Positions 11,731 through 23,030 of a DNA stretch of 64,000 bases are shown here, piece after piece (position 1 is the first letter of the stretch; each line of letters begins with the position of its first letter). Source of the stretch: Cyathus striatus (Eukaryota > Basidiomycota > Agaricomycetes > Agaricales > Nidulariaceae); assembly GCA_025738555.1 (NCBI GenBank), contig JAOVFP010000009.1:4402001-4466000 (forward strand), in the 5' to 3' direction. The notes beneath the pieces are model-generated. The model was not told the origin of the DNA. It saw only the letters and a list, made by a program, of their open reading frames with translations, and searched no databases. Made by a program: the position numbers and the translations under genes.

Positions 11731-13255
11731 ATGACGGCTATGATTGATAAATTAGTAGGTATGATTTTATCATTCTGTATATGTCTTATTTTGTGTACTC
11801 AAAGTTTGGCAGGGGCAATATATCTGGGAGTGATCTGCATGTTCTACTTCATTGAGAGTAGCAATTAAATATTCTAATTTCCTTATAGTAAATACAATCC
11901 TTTATGGATTTGTCTGCTACCAATACCTGATTTACTTTACCGGCAATAGTAAGTCTGTTTGCTAATGATCATTCATGAATAAAGTGCGGCTCACAATGTC
12001 TTGTAGAAACCAAAGATCCTCTATGGATGAGGTAAAAGTAGCTTTCGTAGTTCCAGGCTCCTAAAAGCTCACCATATTACTGCAGAATAATTATAACAAT
12101 TCTACTACTCCTTGACACGGCACATACATTTATGTACGTGCAAACTTCATTAAGTCTTCTAGTTTACTTAACCAGAATTTTATGAAGCGGGATCTATACT
12201 GGATATGAAACATGGTACGTTCAAATCAGGCTATTGTCCAGTTAAACTCTTGAGAGCTAAAATTTATTTCACAGCATTACAAACCATAGGAACCCGGAGA
12301 GCATTGAATGTATGCCTCTTCGCTATTGCTGCGCTGCCCAATGCACAATCGATCTAACATTTGACTCCCATGATCTGCTTAAGTCGTTACATGGACGACT
12401 CCATTTTTGCCCATTGCTACAGCCATCTCTGCCTTAATCACACAAGTATTTCTCAGCCATCAGTACGTTGTTAACATTTCTATACCTCAATGCTAATTTA
12501 AGTCACAGTGTTTTCTGCATGTTAAAAAATAAATTTTTTGTAGCCGCTATCATTATGATTAGCACTACTGCTTTCATATTAGCAGTGTATTCGGGAATTA
12601 TGTCACTGGAAGTGAAAGAGTAAGCACCTGCTACTTTTTATTGGTAAATTCTATTCTAAACCCTATGTCTCCTGACTAGAATTAAAAATTTCAGAAAACT
12701 TGTTCCCTTTGTCATGGCATGGCTGGCTTTACAGACCATTTCAGACTGGATTATCACCGGTAACTTTGATTGATCAATAATAGCTTTTTTCTTAATGTTT
12801 AATACCATTTACTAGTTGTTCTTACATTTTCTCTACTGAAGTCTCGAACCAGGTTTCATAACACAGATTCTGTCATTTACCGTCTCATTAGGGGAGCAAT
12901 GCAAACTGGACTATTTGCCTCGATTTTCATCATGGGTGATCTACTCACTTTTAATTTATATGCTGGTACCAATCTCTATATGATATTTGCATACCCTATT
13001 GGTAGGATTTATACCAATGTAAGTGGATCATTCTTACATAACTTCTTCATAATGAATAAACACTAAATTTCAGACCCTTATGCACTCCATCAATGCCCGC
13101 ACGGAGTTGCGGGAGATTCTTAGTCAGACGGTTGATATTGACTCTGAGGTAAGCAGGCTCTAGTATTTCATGACAGTAGTACTATAAATTTATAATAAAT
13201 ATACATCTAGAGCAATGCGAATGCCATTCGTATGCAAACAATTTCTAGAGGGTAG
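11731..13255 (+). CDS. DUF6534-type seven-helix membrane protein (multi-exon)
   Basis: Joining short GT-AG introns gives a membrane protein with the order typical of the basidiomycete DUF6534 family. The start reads MTAMIDKLVGAIYLG, then NTILYGFVCYQYLIYF, KDPLWMRIII, LLLLDTAHTF, WTTPFLPIATAISALITQ and LKSRTRFHNTDSVIYRLIR. It ends with IGRIYTNTLMHSINARTELR. Well-supported exons are 11,889-11,948, 12,007-12,031, 12,086-12,133, 12,509-12,619, 12,695-12,759, 12,816-13,018, 13,074-13,148 and 13,211-13,255 (stop), all in phase with each other. Family function is unknown. Two points are unresolved: the second intron would be only 31 bases, and the exon near 12,176-12,215 is out of frame with the one before it. 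The copy may therefore be slightly decayed. Confidence 0.7.
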
Positions 13256-14670
13256 TACAAAATACGATGTTAACATGAAACGGACATAATGTTTATATCA
13301 CCGTAAATGCACGCATACTCCCTTTCACTTTATCCATCCATTCATACTGTTTTACCTTTATTCATCTCTCTCTTTATCTCTTTATACAATGGTCACTAGT
13401 AAATATGTATATATACTAGCCAGTAGATACATATTCACCTCAGTCGTTATACTACACAATAACACTGAGGTGAGACTTATAGTTACTTTTCTATTTATAC
13501 CTTGTACTGATATCACACGTAGATTAGCTTTACTTACCATGTATATAGGATATTCCTCTCTACATACGACACCAAACACATGGGTATTGTTAGGGATATT
13601 GTATATTCAACTATCTATAGAGTCCTTATGTGAATACTTGCCCTCTGTTCTTCTTTTTCTATCTTTACTTTGTATTTCATTTCGCAGCTGTGCTGCTCAA
13701 TGCCACATGACTTTTACTACATAGGCCGAGAACGTTAAAGAAGTGGAAATAAGTAGAAGGTTCTCGAGGTAACTATAGATAACATACGATTTGAAGTACA
13801 CTGTACAGACTACTGGAACATTCTAGTTACTTTGGTAAATATATGTATAAAAGACTCGACTTAATGCTTCGCACTAAGTCTCGTGGTGTTGCTAAAAAGG
13901 GTATCATAGTATTGTCGATTACTGAATACACTTGCTATTCTAATGGAGAGGAATGGAGACAAAGGAGGGCTCCTTTCTAACCAATGGATGTGTGCTATTC
14001 TACTCTCTCTCTCTCTCTATGTACGTACTCTCGAGGTGAATGGCATAGAATATTGTACTTACCTAAGCGGAGACTCACCGCTCAGATACCATTTCAAATT
14101 CCACTCCAAGGTTACATTAATATCGACACCTTTGAATGTGAAGCTTGAAAGTAGATTCTGGGGTAGTGGGGACGAAGCAAGAAGAGGAAGGAGTAGCCGA
14201 ATAACAAACACCCACCAGCAGACCCAACAGCTGCAGCCCTGTCACGCGTTTGCCATGGGACCCAAATAGCTACACGAGTATGCCCTGTAAGAACTTGGCT
14301 ACAAAAGTCGTCCCAGATGCCCGTCTTTCTATACTTGTACTGCTAGACTTGTCCTCTAGCTCAGGCAGTGTTTTTTTTTTGTCATAACCTCTCCAGGAGC
14401 ATGTGTAATGCCGAAGAATGAGTAGGCCAGTCCCTCAAGTTCTCCACGAGCGTCGGGGGACATCTACAAACATATACAAGTGCTGTGCCTGATAACGGAC
14501 ATATGATGTCTGTGGCCATATTCATATAGCAGCAATTCATCACCGACAGAGTCCGATACAAATACTATTGATATGAAGCATTAAAGCATAAAGTTATTGA
14601 TAGTATTCCGCACCAATATCTAGTTTCCATGCCCCTCTTCTTTCCGCCCGAGATTGGAGATATCATATTC
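13256..14670. other. Intergenic stretch, nothing firm
   Basis: AT-rich. A short hairpin lies at about 13,436-13,477 (CACCTCAG and its inverse). Open frames at 13,389-13,724 and 13,943-14,269 have no recognisable motif and uneven composition, so I do not support them as genes. Confidence 0.4.
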
Positions 14671-14848
14671 TGATGGGTTATCATCATGCAACTATATCGT
14701 CGCACCGATGTCAAATTAGCTATTGGTCAGTAAACGGACACAGAGGCGGTAAGCTCTTCCTCACGAATGTTGTTACGTACGTAGTTGACTTCAAGACGAA
14801 AGTATCAAGCCAATTTTATATAGAACTCTCAAGTTCTGTCGCAGACAC

Positions 14849-15490
14849 GTGCACTTTGTCCGAGACTTCAATTCGGAATATAATTTAATTCACGAAGACA
14901 TGTTTATGGTCGCTTTGAAGTCTAAGCCACAACTATTCTTTGAAGTGAGTGTTACGTGCATCCTAATTACCCGATCCGTATCGGATTGGTTTCTATCCAT
15001 TTGTACTGGAGTTCATGTACTGGAGTTCAGCATTTTGTGTATTGGCGTAATCATTATAGGAGAAATATTGCTGTCGCCGTTTGACAGTTTTATGACATTG
15101 CCTCTTCGGTCGCTTGAAGTGGACGCCCTGACGTTGCAGGTTTTCTCGGCATGTCAAAAGCGATCACCTATTACAAATCACATATCTTGCAATGGGTGGT
15201 CACTTCGAAAAACATGCTGTTCTTGCGCTTGGGTCGTCACCAGCATTGACCCACATTGAGTTATCCATCGATCGATATCATGACCTGTTACTGGCAAGTC
15301 TCAAAATAACCATCGGGACTGTTCCAAGACTACAGTCGATTATAATTCGCCCCGAGCAATTTTATGATTGATGTGATGAATATTGGGTGCAGAAGCAGTT
15401 CGGGGAATGGAAAGAAGTTGATAGGAGAATCCAAATCATAGATACAGATGTCAAAATTTTGGTTGACCTATGGGAGGAGTCAAGGATGCA
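14849..15490 (+). pseudogene. Possible F-box/LRR-like gene remnant
   Basis: Two plus-strand frames carry hydrophobic segments in the rhythm seen in fungal F-box-associated repeats. One reads LPLRSLEVDALTLQVFSAC. The other reads VLALGSSPALTHIELSID and then VPRLQSIIIRPEQFYD. A frame change and a stop (near 15,366) separate the pieces. No F-box motif was found. This is a weak, pattern-based call, and the region may be another kind of decayed host gene. Confidence 0.3.
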
Positions 15491-15776
15491 GAATGATAGA
15501 TATACCACTAACTGCATTTGCTCATCATAAAGCACAGCTGTATTATATCTGTTCTCATCGCTGTAGATGGAATGGTGACACAGATACGTAAAGATGTCTA
15601 TTTCTTTGCGCATTCTAGGTGTCTAAATGGATTACCATGGGTCATCATTATATCCATCATGAATCGTTATGGTACTTAACATTCTGATACAAAAAATTGG
15701 CATACATTCCCAATCTCCTGTCATTACTTGGAGGACATTATCTAGGCAATGTGCTCTCTTATATAGTCATGAATAT

Positions 15777-16416
15777 TTATTTCATCAAACTCATCCTATA
15801 CAAAGTTCGAATTTCACCAAAATGATGTGCAGCAATAGCAGACGGCCCATATTGCTCAGCCAATACGGACGCATCGAAATCGATAATGCAATAATTATGT
15901 ACCCGCTCATGATATGGGCAGCATTCCCCACAATATCCGGGAGGAGACTTTGGAGCCTGGCATATATTTGGAGGATAGATATCCCCGTGTATAAGACGCT
16001 TCATCGAGATGTCTATAAGCAGATCATGAATATCTTCGCTATTAAAAATGGCTACTATTTGTTAACTCATCTGTCGTACAAGTATCTCTTCGGACTCCTT
16101 CATAGTTATATGATCGCCCACACTCCAGGACCAAAATCGATAGCATACGATTATCCAAATATACACTTGATGATTCCACCCCCAGAAATGTGTGCCCTTC
16201 TTCAAGAGTGACATTCAACCACCCATAATAGTAAGGTACAGAGACGCCGTGAAAAGCTCGAAGCAAGCCGTATTTAATGGCCTCCTTTCCCAAGTCGCTC
16301 ATGTTACCTTCATCTGCAACCTTAAGTACAAGCAGTAGGAGATATTCCGGACCCAGGGACTCTATTTCTTCCGAATTAGGATCAGAGATCCCAGATGGCC
16401 TCCAGCTTGGTGCCAA
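15777..16416 (-). pseudogene. Fungal protein-kinase-like (FunK1/APH-type) gene remnant
   Basis: On the minus strand the N-terminal block reads KEAIKYGLLRAFHGVSVPYYYGW, close to the fungal pattern of a conserved aliphatic block, then IP-x-x-YGW. The C-terminal block reads EDIHDLLIDISMKRLIHGD, then IYPPNI, and later IIDFDAS. This keeps the catalytic HGD-x5-N loop and the DFD metal-binding motif of kinase-fold enzymes. The blocks lie in different frames, separated by stops near 16,045, which a very short intron cannot easily explain. Enzymes of this group phosphorylate proteins or small molecules; the substrate is unknown. Most likely a broken gene. Confidence 0.5.
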
Positions 16417-16506
16417 GTACTAAGCCGGATCTACCATAGCCTACTATTTTATCTTTTACAGAAACTTTGAGCCCGAATGTTGTAGCTTGTAGCTCCAGGC
16501 TTGGGG

Positions 16507-17559
16507 TCAAGGATTACAAATTCTAGTTTGTCGTCTTCCTCGGGTTACAGCGTTGCAACGATGTTGGGTCTGGTTTCCCTTGAGAGAACATAATGAGATT
16601 TGTGATTGTGAGGATGGGTGCACTGGGTATAGGTTGTGGGGCGATGGGTAACGTGCTGGGATTGGATGTGAATGAGGAACCTGACGAATGATAAAGAGGA
16701 GGAGCAGAGGACGGGGGAGGTTGTCCACCAGATGGCGACGTGGAAGTATGAAATGACCGATGATGTGTTGGAGGACTGTGAGGATGACAAGAATCAAACC
16801 GTTTTGGTGGAGGTGGAGAGGCCTCATGGATTTCGCCTTCTTCTTGCTGAGAAACCCGGCGAGTTTGAGGGTGGTCCAATAATGGGGGTGCATTGGTGGT
16901 GAGTGGGGGTTTAGATATCTCTTTGGTCAATGAGACAGTGGCGACGGATACAGGGAGTGGGATGTCGCTCGGTAAAGGTGAGGAATCAACGGCGATGGAC
17001 TGTTCAACGAGCTCCACCTTGACCTCACGCATAATCTCATGCGTGAGTGGCGGAGTTGGAGCAAGCTTCACTATTACTCAAGGGGGCAGCGGGGAGGGAG
17101 TACGAGCCAACTTGGAGTTGTGAAGAGCGGAGGATGACAGCAGAGGAGGGTGATACCCATTGACCTTTGGTGGTGCCATCTGGTAGTCGTCGACATCCAT
17201 AACTTTCCCTTGAGCTGATAGATGAGGCTTGATTGGAGTCGTATCAACAATCTCCCCTGCCAGATCATGCTGACCCCTGACATAGGAGGTGACAGCGGTG
17301 AAACCAGAGAAGGGGCTTTCGTGGAGAGAGCCCGTAGATGAGGTATAATAGGCGACCGCAATAAAATGGTCTGCGGCACCATAGGTGATGGAGCCAGCAC
17401 CTCCCTCGTTCGTACCAGCAGGCGAAACAGCCAATACATCATTCGTACCTGCCGGAGAAACAGCGAACACCGATGACACACATTGGGTTCATGCTCAGAC
17501 CCTGAACGTGCACGGAACTTTCTTGCTGCCCCGGTACTTGCGCTATCTTACAATACTAG
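16507..17559 (-). pseudogene. Proline-rich nuclear-type protein gene with internal stop
   Basis: One minus-strand frame runs from about 17,479 to 16,523 with a single stop codon (TGA) near 17,076. It reads LARTPSPLPP, then a stop, then VIVKLAPTPP. The product would be Pro/Ser/Thr-rich with KVMDVDDYQM and RRVSQQEEGEIHEAS segments and a tandem SPAGTN duplication (17,405-17,460). In the neighbouring frame upstream, SEHEPNVCHRC suggests a Cys-containing domain before the truncation. The 5' side stops where the dispersed repeat R1 begins (17,560), so R1 may have truncated the gene. Function unknown; a chromatin role is only a guess. Confidence 0.4.
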
Positions 17560-18735
17560 TGATACGCAGGTAAACTGAAAGCACGTACTTTATTTCTTTT
17601 CTACATCTCAATTTTTGAGATCCTGGACTGAGGCGTCGAGTCGGACACCAAGGGGAGGGACTGAGGTCTCGTGTTGCCTCCCATAAACTATCAAGGGATA
17701 CAAAAACCTATAAAACCTATTATATACAATACTCCGCCTCAGAAACCAAATTAAAAACCTTTAACCAATACTATACTTATTTTATTCATAAAACCGACGT
17801 GCTACAGTTGATCCTAAGTAACAGACGAGTCCCTAGAAAAACCAAATGACATGTACTCAGAACAACGGAAAAAGAATGGAAACAATACTATGACGACGTA
17901 CCTGAACTTTAGACCCGGTATCTGTATACCACGGAAGGTAGGATACTGATACAACCGAAATGCAATCACATGTGGCGTATTGTAGAGGAAACAATGAGCT
18001 TGAGGCCTAAACAAAGAAATTGTAAGCGAGTCGGTTGAACATCCGTTCGACCTGGGTGTTCTAAGGCATCGAGAAGGGGGCAAATGTAAAGCTGAATTTG
18101 GAGGGAGTAGTTACATGATATTTAAAGAAAACTAAAATAAAGAGAGTACTTAATAAGGAATAGTTGAATAAAGCGGAAATTAATAGTGCTGAGATTGTAG
18201 ATTTTTGAAAGAAAAGGAAAAGTTTGAAACATAAAGCATACCGATGAATTGGAAGAAATTTTGTAAACTAAAACTTGGGGAAGGAGGCATAGGGTGCTGA
18301 CACGGCCTTTGGTAAAGCAAACTGCGCATTTAGTGGAGCTTGGTAGTGCGCAGTACCGACGATCTTGAGTAATTGCGGCGTCCGAGCTATGCAAGAGAGT
18401 GTCGGCGTTGAAGGGAAATGAGAGAGGGAGAATGCGCGCGAACGCGAACAAACGCGTCGACGCGCGCATCAGCTGATTACGTAATAGAAATTGTAATATG
18501 TCGATTTTTGTAGTGCAGGCGAAACGCCTGCTCTACAGTATAATGCGTGAAAGAAGCAGGCGCAGCTATGACGGAATGTAGAGTTATCGAGAGAGCGGCA
18601 GGAGAAGTGAAGCGGAGACGCATCACGCATCACTGCCACGGTTTCCGAATTAGGAAGGCGCTGATGGAAGCGCCCGCGTGCGCGCGCGCTGTTGCAATAG
18701 CGCAATAGATAAGGAATGTGACAGCGCCATATGAT
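17560..18735 (+). mobile_element. Dispersed repeat R1, copy 1, left part (LTR-like)
   Basis: It begins TGATACGCAGGTAAA and is similar over most of its length to the copy at 31,157, sharing GAGTCGGACACCAAGGGGAG and ATAAACTATCAAGGGATA. About 540 bases around 17,970-18,520 are absent from the other copy. It breaks off exactly at the target duplication of the TIR element and resumes at 23,501. Size, TG start and lack of coding suggest an LTR or non-autonomous LTR element, but its far end was not defined. Confidence 0.65.
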
Positions 18736-19030
18736 AAGTCGTGGCTTTATTTGTGATTGATCGCTGTTGGTGAGCAGCGAGGGTGCGCACTGCATCCCAC
18801 CGGGGGGTTGATTGATTTCAAATATACTAGGTCGAAATCAAAACTTACCATGTAATCAATCAATTGTATGTAGTTAGAAATCATTGTAGTAATTGCAATC
18901 AATGTGAAATCAATGAAGTATAGAATCAATAAAGAATCATTGCAGTAACAAAATCAATAAAAAGTAAATCAATTAGAATTCAATGTATTAAATGTCACCT
19001 ATGGTCCCAACCACGTGCATAACACCACAG

Positions 19031-19405
19031 CAGGGTTGTTAACCATGTAAGCATAGCTGCTACACCATTAGGGCTTTTGTAAGTGCTACACTTCGAAGTA
19101 CTTAACCAATACCTCATTGTTATTTCGATGGACTTCGTAAAAATTGGCAATTTTAGTGACATATAAAAAACTTGTTATCTCTTGATATGTCTGAATTTAT
19201 ATGTTGCATTAGCACTGTGGTATGAAATTTATGCGATCTGCATATTAATTCCACCATGTTTTCATGTCATTAATTTCATTTTGTGCGAGGCGTCCAACAA
19301 TATTTAAAATTTTCATAAGTAGTGGCAGCGAGACACTGGTTAAGTACCCAAAAGTGCAATACTTTCAAAAGCCCTAATGGTATGCTTACATGGTTAACAA
19401 CCCTG
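19031..19405. mobile_element. MITE with CAGGGTTGTTAACC ends
   Basis: The terminal inverted repeats start CAGGGTTGTTAACCATGTAA and match for about 75 bases with small gaps (19,031-19,115 and 19,330-19,405). It has no coding capacity. It lies just inside the left arm of the carrier element. The right arm lacks it, which supports a separate insertion. A clean target duplication could not be assigned because the flanks CACAG/CTGTG extend the palindrome. Confidence 0.65.
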
Positions 19406-19455
19406 CTGTGTAGTGATGTTAACGGCCTAGCTCAGGACTGTTGAGCCGTTGAGCC

Positions 19456-19760
19456 CAGCGTTGTCATTGACGGGGTCAGACCCCGTCCGTCAAGAGGGTC
19501 CGAGTCAATGATTGACGGTCGACAGGTCAATCACTGACTGGTCAGTGGAAGACGAATTATAGTATTACTAAGCAATGGACCGAGCGTTTAATGTGGCGTC
19601 GCTCAGCGCTCTAATTCTGGGTCATGAAAAGTGTGGGAACGATTTTAACTATAGACCCATTGTGACCCCGTCAATACGTTTGACTGACCCGTCTATAGGT
19701 CAGATGGTGTATGACTAATCAGACCATTCGGACCTCCATTGACTGACCATGCCAACACTG
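19456..19760. mobile_element. hAT-type MITE with 8-bp target duplication
   Basis: The element runs from CAGCGTTGTCATTGACGG to its imperfect inverse ending CCAACACTG. It is flanked by GTTGAGCC at 19,448-19,455 and 19,761-19,768. An 8-bp duplication and CAG-start ends fit the hAT superfamily. Its CpGs are well kept. A decayed relative sits at about 63,740-63,925. Confidence 0.8.
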
Positions 19761-20163
19761 GTTGAGCCGAGCTGCAAATAAGGCTAACGGCTATTAGCCG
19801 CGGCCGGCCGCTTGCTAACGGCTCAAATATATCCTCCAATTCCTTCCAATTTTGGAATTCCCATCTTGCCACCTGAGCATAACAGAGGTTATGTAATTTT
19901 GATGGTTTGACAGGGTCGCCTTAGGGTAAGTGCCGCATCGGCAGCCCTAACTGCACCTCGTTTCCTCTTCATCTTCCAATCTCCTCACAGTAGCAAGTAG
20001 TGTAGAAAGTAGTGTGTGCTAATGCATATAATGTAGTATATAGTATTTATAAAATAGAATAATTCTATATATCTTCTGCAATTATTGTGCTGTGAACATA
20101 CAATTTAGTATACTAACCAAATACCAACCAATGAAATACTTTTAAGGACCTTCCTTGAAACTT

Positions 20164-20176
20164 AACTAGTGTGTTT
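20164..20176. repeat. LINE target-site duplication, 3' side
   Basis: AACTAGTGTGTTT here is repeated at 23,031-23,043 on the far side of the LINE. Its last bases merge with the poly-T run. Confidence 0.8.
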
Positions 20177-23030
20177 TTTTTTTTTTTTTTTTTTTTTCCA
20201 ATCATATATTTAATGTCGGTGATGGGGTACCATATGTCGCGACAATGTAGCGTCTACTTGTATGTAAAGTATAGTATGGGGCGTGCTGTGTAAGTGATTT
20301 TAGCGAGGGATGAGATGTGTATCGTAATGTCCGTCGACTGTGTATAGTGAGCCTCGGAACGCTGTACGAGTGGTAAAGCGCCAGGAGGGGAGAAACAGAG
20401 GTATCCCGTGGTGGGAGCGCTCTGTGAGGTGGTTTAGTTGAGGTCTTAAGACCTGAGCAGGAGCGTGCGTTTGGCGGAGTGGGTGTCAGGTCTCTCAATG
20501 TGGTTCAAGTCTTCATTTTGTCCAAATCCAATCTATCCGGCCTAGTTCTTCGTCGTCTTTCTTCTTCAATCTTCGTCGGAAGGGGGTTTCCACTGTGGGA
20601 TAACGCCCAGCGTATGTCGGAGGCGGCCGGTGGCATTGACATATGTCGCCAGTGCAGCTAAGTTCTTGGGATCCGACAATATTTTGCGGATGGAAAGCGG
20701 TTGGCGCCGTGTGGTGCACTACGTCACCAGTGGGGTACGACTTTGAAGGAAAGCCGGGCACCGCAGCAGGAAGTGCTCTGCGGTTTCTAGGGAGTGCGTA
20801 GTGCACTTACCACAAATGGGCGACTCGGCCTTTCCCATGCGGTGGAGATGGCTGTTCAGTGCAATGTGCCCCGTGATCATCTGTGTTATTAGGCTGGTGA
20901 GTTTGCGTGGCAATTGGAGTAGCAGCGTCGGATTAAAAGGGAGAGACTTAGCTGGTATGTTGCGGCTGACGTGCGCGTGGCTGGGCGAGGATTTCCAGTG
21001 GAGAGTAGCAGCGGCTTTCAGGCGCTTCTGGTGTTCGGCGTGCAGGGCAGACCTTGAGAATGGTAAGCGGTTGTGGAGGAGCTTGGGAAGCTCTGTTCGA
21101 GGGCTTGAGCCTTGAGTGACAGCTCGTTTTGCCTCTCCGTCTGCCGCTTCATTACCGTCGATGTCGAAGTGACCCGGTACCCACCTGAGGGTTATCAGAA
21201 CGTCTGCAGGCGTCGCGTCGGCTAGAGCTTCCAGAAAGGCATCTAGGATTGCATGTCCTGGTTGGGGACAGTGCCCTCCTGCTGCCATGAGGGAAGCCTG
21301 GTTGTCGACAGCAAACGTGACGCTGGTGAAATTGCGCTGGTTGTGGAGCAAGTGCACGCCTAGTAGGAGCCCTAAGCATTCTGCATTGTAAACCACATAG
21401 TGAGTTTCTGAGCCCAGGTGGTATCGAAGATTAGCTATCTCCCTGCCTTCTCGAAACATAACTGCCGATGAACCTATGGAGTTCTTGAAGCCGGAGCCGT
21501 CAGTATAAATGAGAATATCAGATGTGTCTTCACCGTCTTGTGTTGCCGCTGCTTCCTTGTCCTTAGCGATGGACACTGTGAAGGGCAGGGTCCAGGATGG
21601 TGGGTGCCGGGTGGGTGATACGGTTTCTATCTCTTGAGGGTCGAGGGGAAAAGCATGGAAGAGGAGGTGGAGGGGGGAGTTGTGTGAGCGTAACCGCCTG
21701 CGGTTTCGAGAGAGGGAGACTATGTGATGAATAGGGTTAGTAATCGGTAATGTGCAATATCGCAGCAGAGCACGGTGTTGATGTTTAAGTACAAGTAAAT
21801 GAAAAGGGAGAAGACCTGCTAGTACATCTAGTGCATCGGTCGGGGAAGAACGAAGGCCTCCAGTAATTAGGAGAGCCGCCTGCCGTTGTAGGGAGCGCAT
21901 TTTAGATAGTCCGTGAAGGGCTGAGGGTGGCTTGGAAAGGTCAGGCGGGGTTAGGAACAGGTCTGCCGCATACAGCATGCGGGGTACTGCCTGTGAGATA
22001 TATAAGCGGCGAAGGCAGGCACCTGAGGTGCCTTTGGATGGGCGTGCTAGGCGCAACACCTGTTGTATCCATTGTTGTCCCTTTGTGAGAACCGCTGCAC
22101 GCTGCGGTCCCCAGCGGAGCTCGTTGTTAAATAGTACCCCCAGAAATTTAACTGTGGGCTGCGAAACTATGACTCTGCCCTGGAGGGTGAGAGAAGGTCT
22201 GGGAGTGGGGATTGTGCGGTTACGCTGACGAGCCGACCTGCCAAAGTAGCGCAGGATGGAAGTGTCCCGTACTCGTCTCCGTGTGAAATCACAGAGTTGG
22301 AATTTATCAATTCCAAATTCGCAGTTGTGCTCCCTTGCCCAGTCGAGTACTCCTCCATCCCTCGTCATGATCTGCTGGATAGCAGTGTGAGTGGTCTGGA
22401 AGGAGGAGCCCGTAATTAAGAGAGCCGAATCGTCAACAAATAAAAGGGATAGGTCAGCGTCCTGAGTGATCTCAATCAACCCAGCATTATAAATGAGGAA
22501 GAGTACGGAGGAGCTTGGATTGCCCTGGTCGAGGCCAGCAAGCAATGTGCGTATCTCTGACATGTAGTCATCATATGTCATTCTCGTACTTCGTCTCTGA
22601 TGAGCTCGTTCTAGCCATGCAACTAGTACTGGTGGTATGCCCCGCCGTCGCAATTCATGGTATAAGCGATCAAGTGCTACACTAGGAAAAGCACCTTTTA
22701 CGTCAAGGCTCAGCAGCGAGGCTACCTCCCCCCGTCGCCAGGCAGCTTTTACCGAATGGGTAAGGAGCTGCAGTGAATCTGTGGTGGTGCGACCTGGTCG
22801 CCCCCCAAAGTGGTTGGCGGGCAGGATGTTGCACCGCTCACACATTGTGGTTAATACCTCTGCGACACAGCTGTTTAGCAGCCGTGCTAGCCCATCTGAT
22901 AGAACTATAGGACGCCATGTGGAAGGGACAGAGTAGTCTGACTTCCCTGGCTTCCGAAGCACTAGTGTCTCTGTGCGGGCCCACTCTGCAGGGTAATACT
23001 GCAAGTAAAAGGTTGCCCTGAAGAGGGGGC
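20177..23030 (-). mobile_element. 5'-truncated LINE (non-LTR retrotransposon)
   Basis: On the minus strand the element ends in a poly-A tail (24 T on the plus strand, 20,174-20,197) and starts abruptly inside its reverse-transcriptase frame at 23,030. A 13-bp duplication (AACTAGTGTGTTT) flanks it. Truncation at the 5' end, poly-A tail and such a duplication are the classic marks of target-primed reverse transcription. About 520 bases of 3' UTR follow the stop. CpG content is high and the frame is open, so the insertion is young compared with its surroundings. Confidence 0.92.
20719..23028 (-). CDS. Partial LINE ORF2: reverse transcriptase, RNase H, Cys/His knuckle
   Basis: The frame is open from the truncation point to its stop, about 769 codons. 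Counting from LQYYPAEW at 23,004, RT motifs include LDVKGAF (Asp at 101), LDQGNPSSS and FVDD (191-192, where FADD or YADD is usual). An RNase H domain follows with TDGS (Asp 502), NAEC (Glu 542), AVDN (Asp 567) and GNEAADGEAK (Asp 622), so all four catalytic acids are present. A CGKC, then H and C knuckle lies near 733-751. There is no Met at the start; the frame simply continues into the break as PLFRATFYLQ. The endonuclease domain and ORF1 are missing, so this copy cannot move by itself. An RNase H-bearing LINE of the I/Tad group is likely. Confidence 0.92.
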   Translation of the reverse strand, partial: PLFRATFYLQYYPAEWARTETLVLRKPGKSDYSVPSTWRPIVLSDGLARLLNSCVAEVLTTMCERCNILPANHFGGRPGRTTTDSLQLLTHSVKAAWRRGEVASLLSLDVKGAFPSVALDRLYHELRRRGIPPVLVAWLERAHQRRSTRMTYDDYMSEIRTLLAGLDQGNPSSSVLFLIYNAGLIEITQDADLSLLFVDDSALLITGSSFQTTHTAIQQIMTRDGGVLDWAREHNCEFGIDKFQLCDFTRRRVRDTSILRYFGRSARQRNRTIPTPRPSLTLQGRVIVSQPTVKFLGVLFNNELRWGPQRAAVLTKGQQWIQQVLRLARPSKGTSGACLRRLYISQAVPRMLYAADLFLTPPDLSKPPSALHGLSKMRSLQRQAALLITGGLRSSPTDALDVLAGLLPFHLLVLKHQHRALLRYCTLPITNPIHHIVSLSRNRRRLRSHNSPLHLLFHAFPLDPQEIETVSPTRHPPSWTLPFTVSIAKDKEAAATQDGEDTSDILIYTDGSGFKNSIGSSAVMFREGREIANLRYHLGSETHYVVYNAECLGLLLGVHLLHNQRNFTSVTFAVDNQASLMAAGGHCPQPGHAILDAFLEALADATPADVLITLRWVPGHFDIDGNEAADGEAKRAVTQGSSPRTELPKLLHNRLPFSRSALHAEHQKRLKAAATLHWKSSPSHAHVSRNIPAKSLPFNPTLLLQLPRKLTSLITQMITGHIALNSHLHRMGKAESPICGKCTTHSLETAEHFLLRCPAFLQSRTPLVT

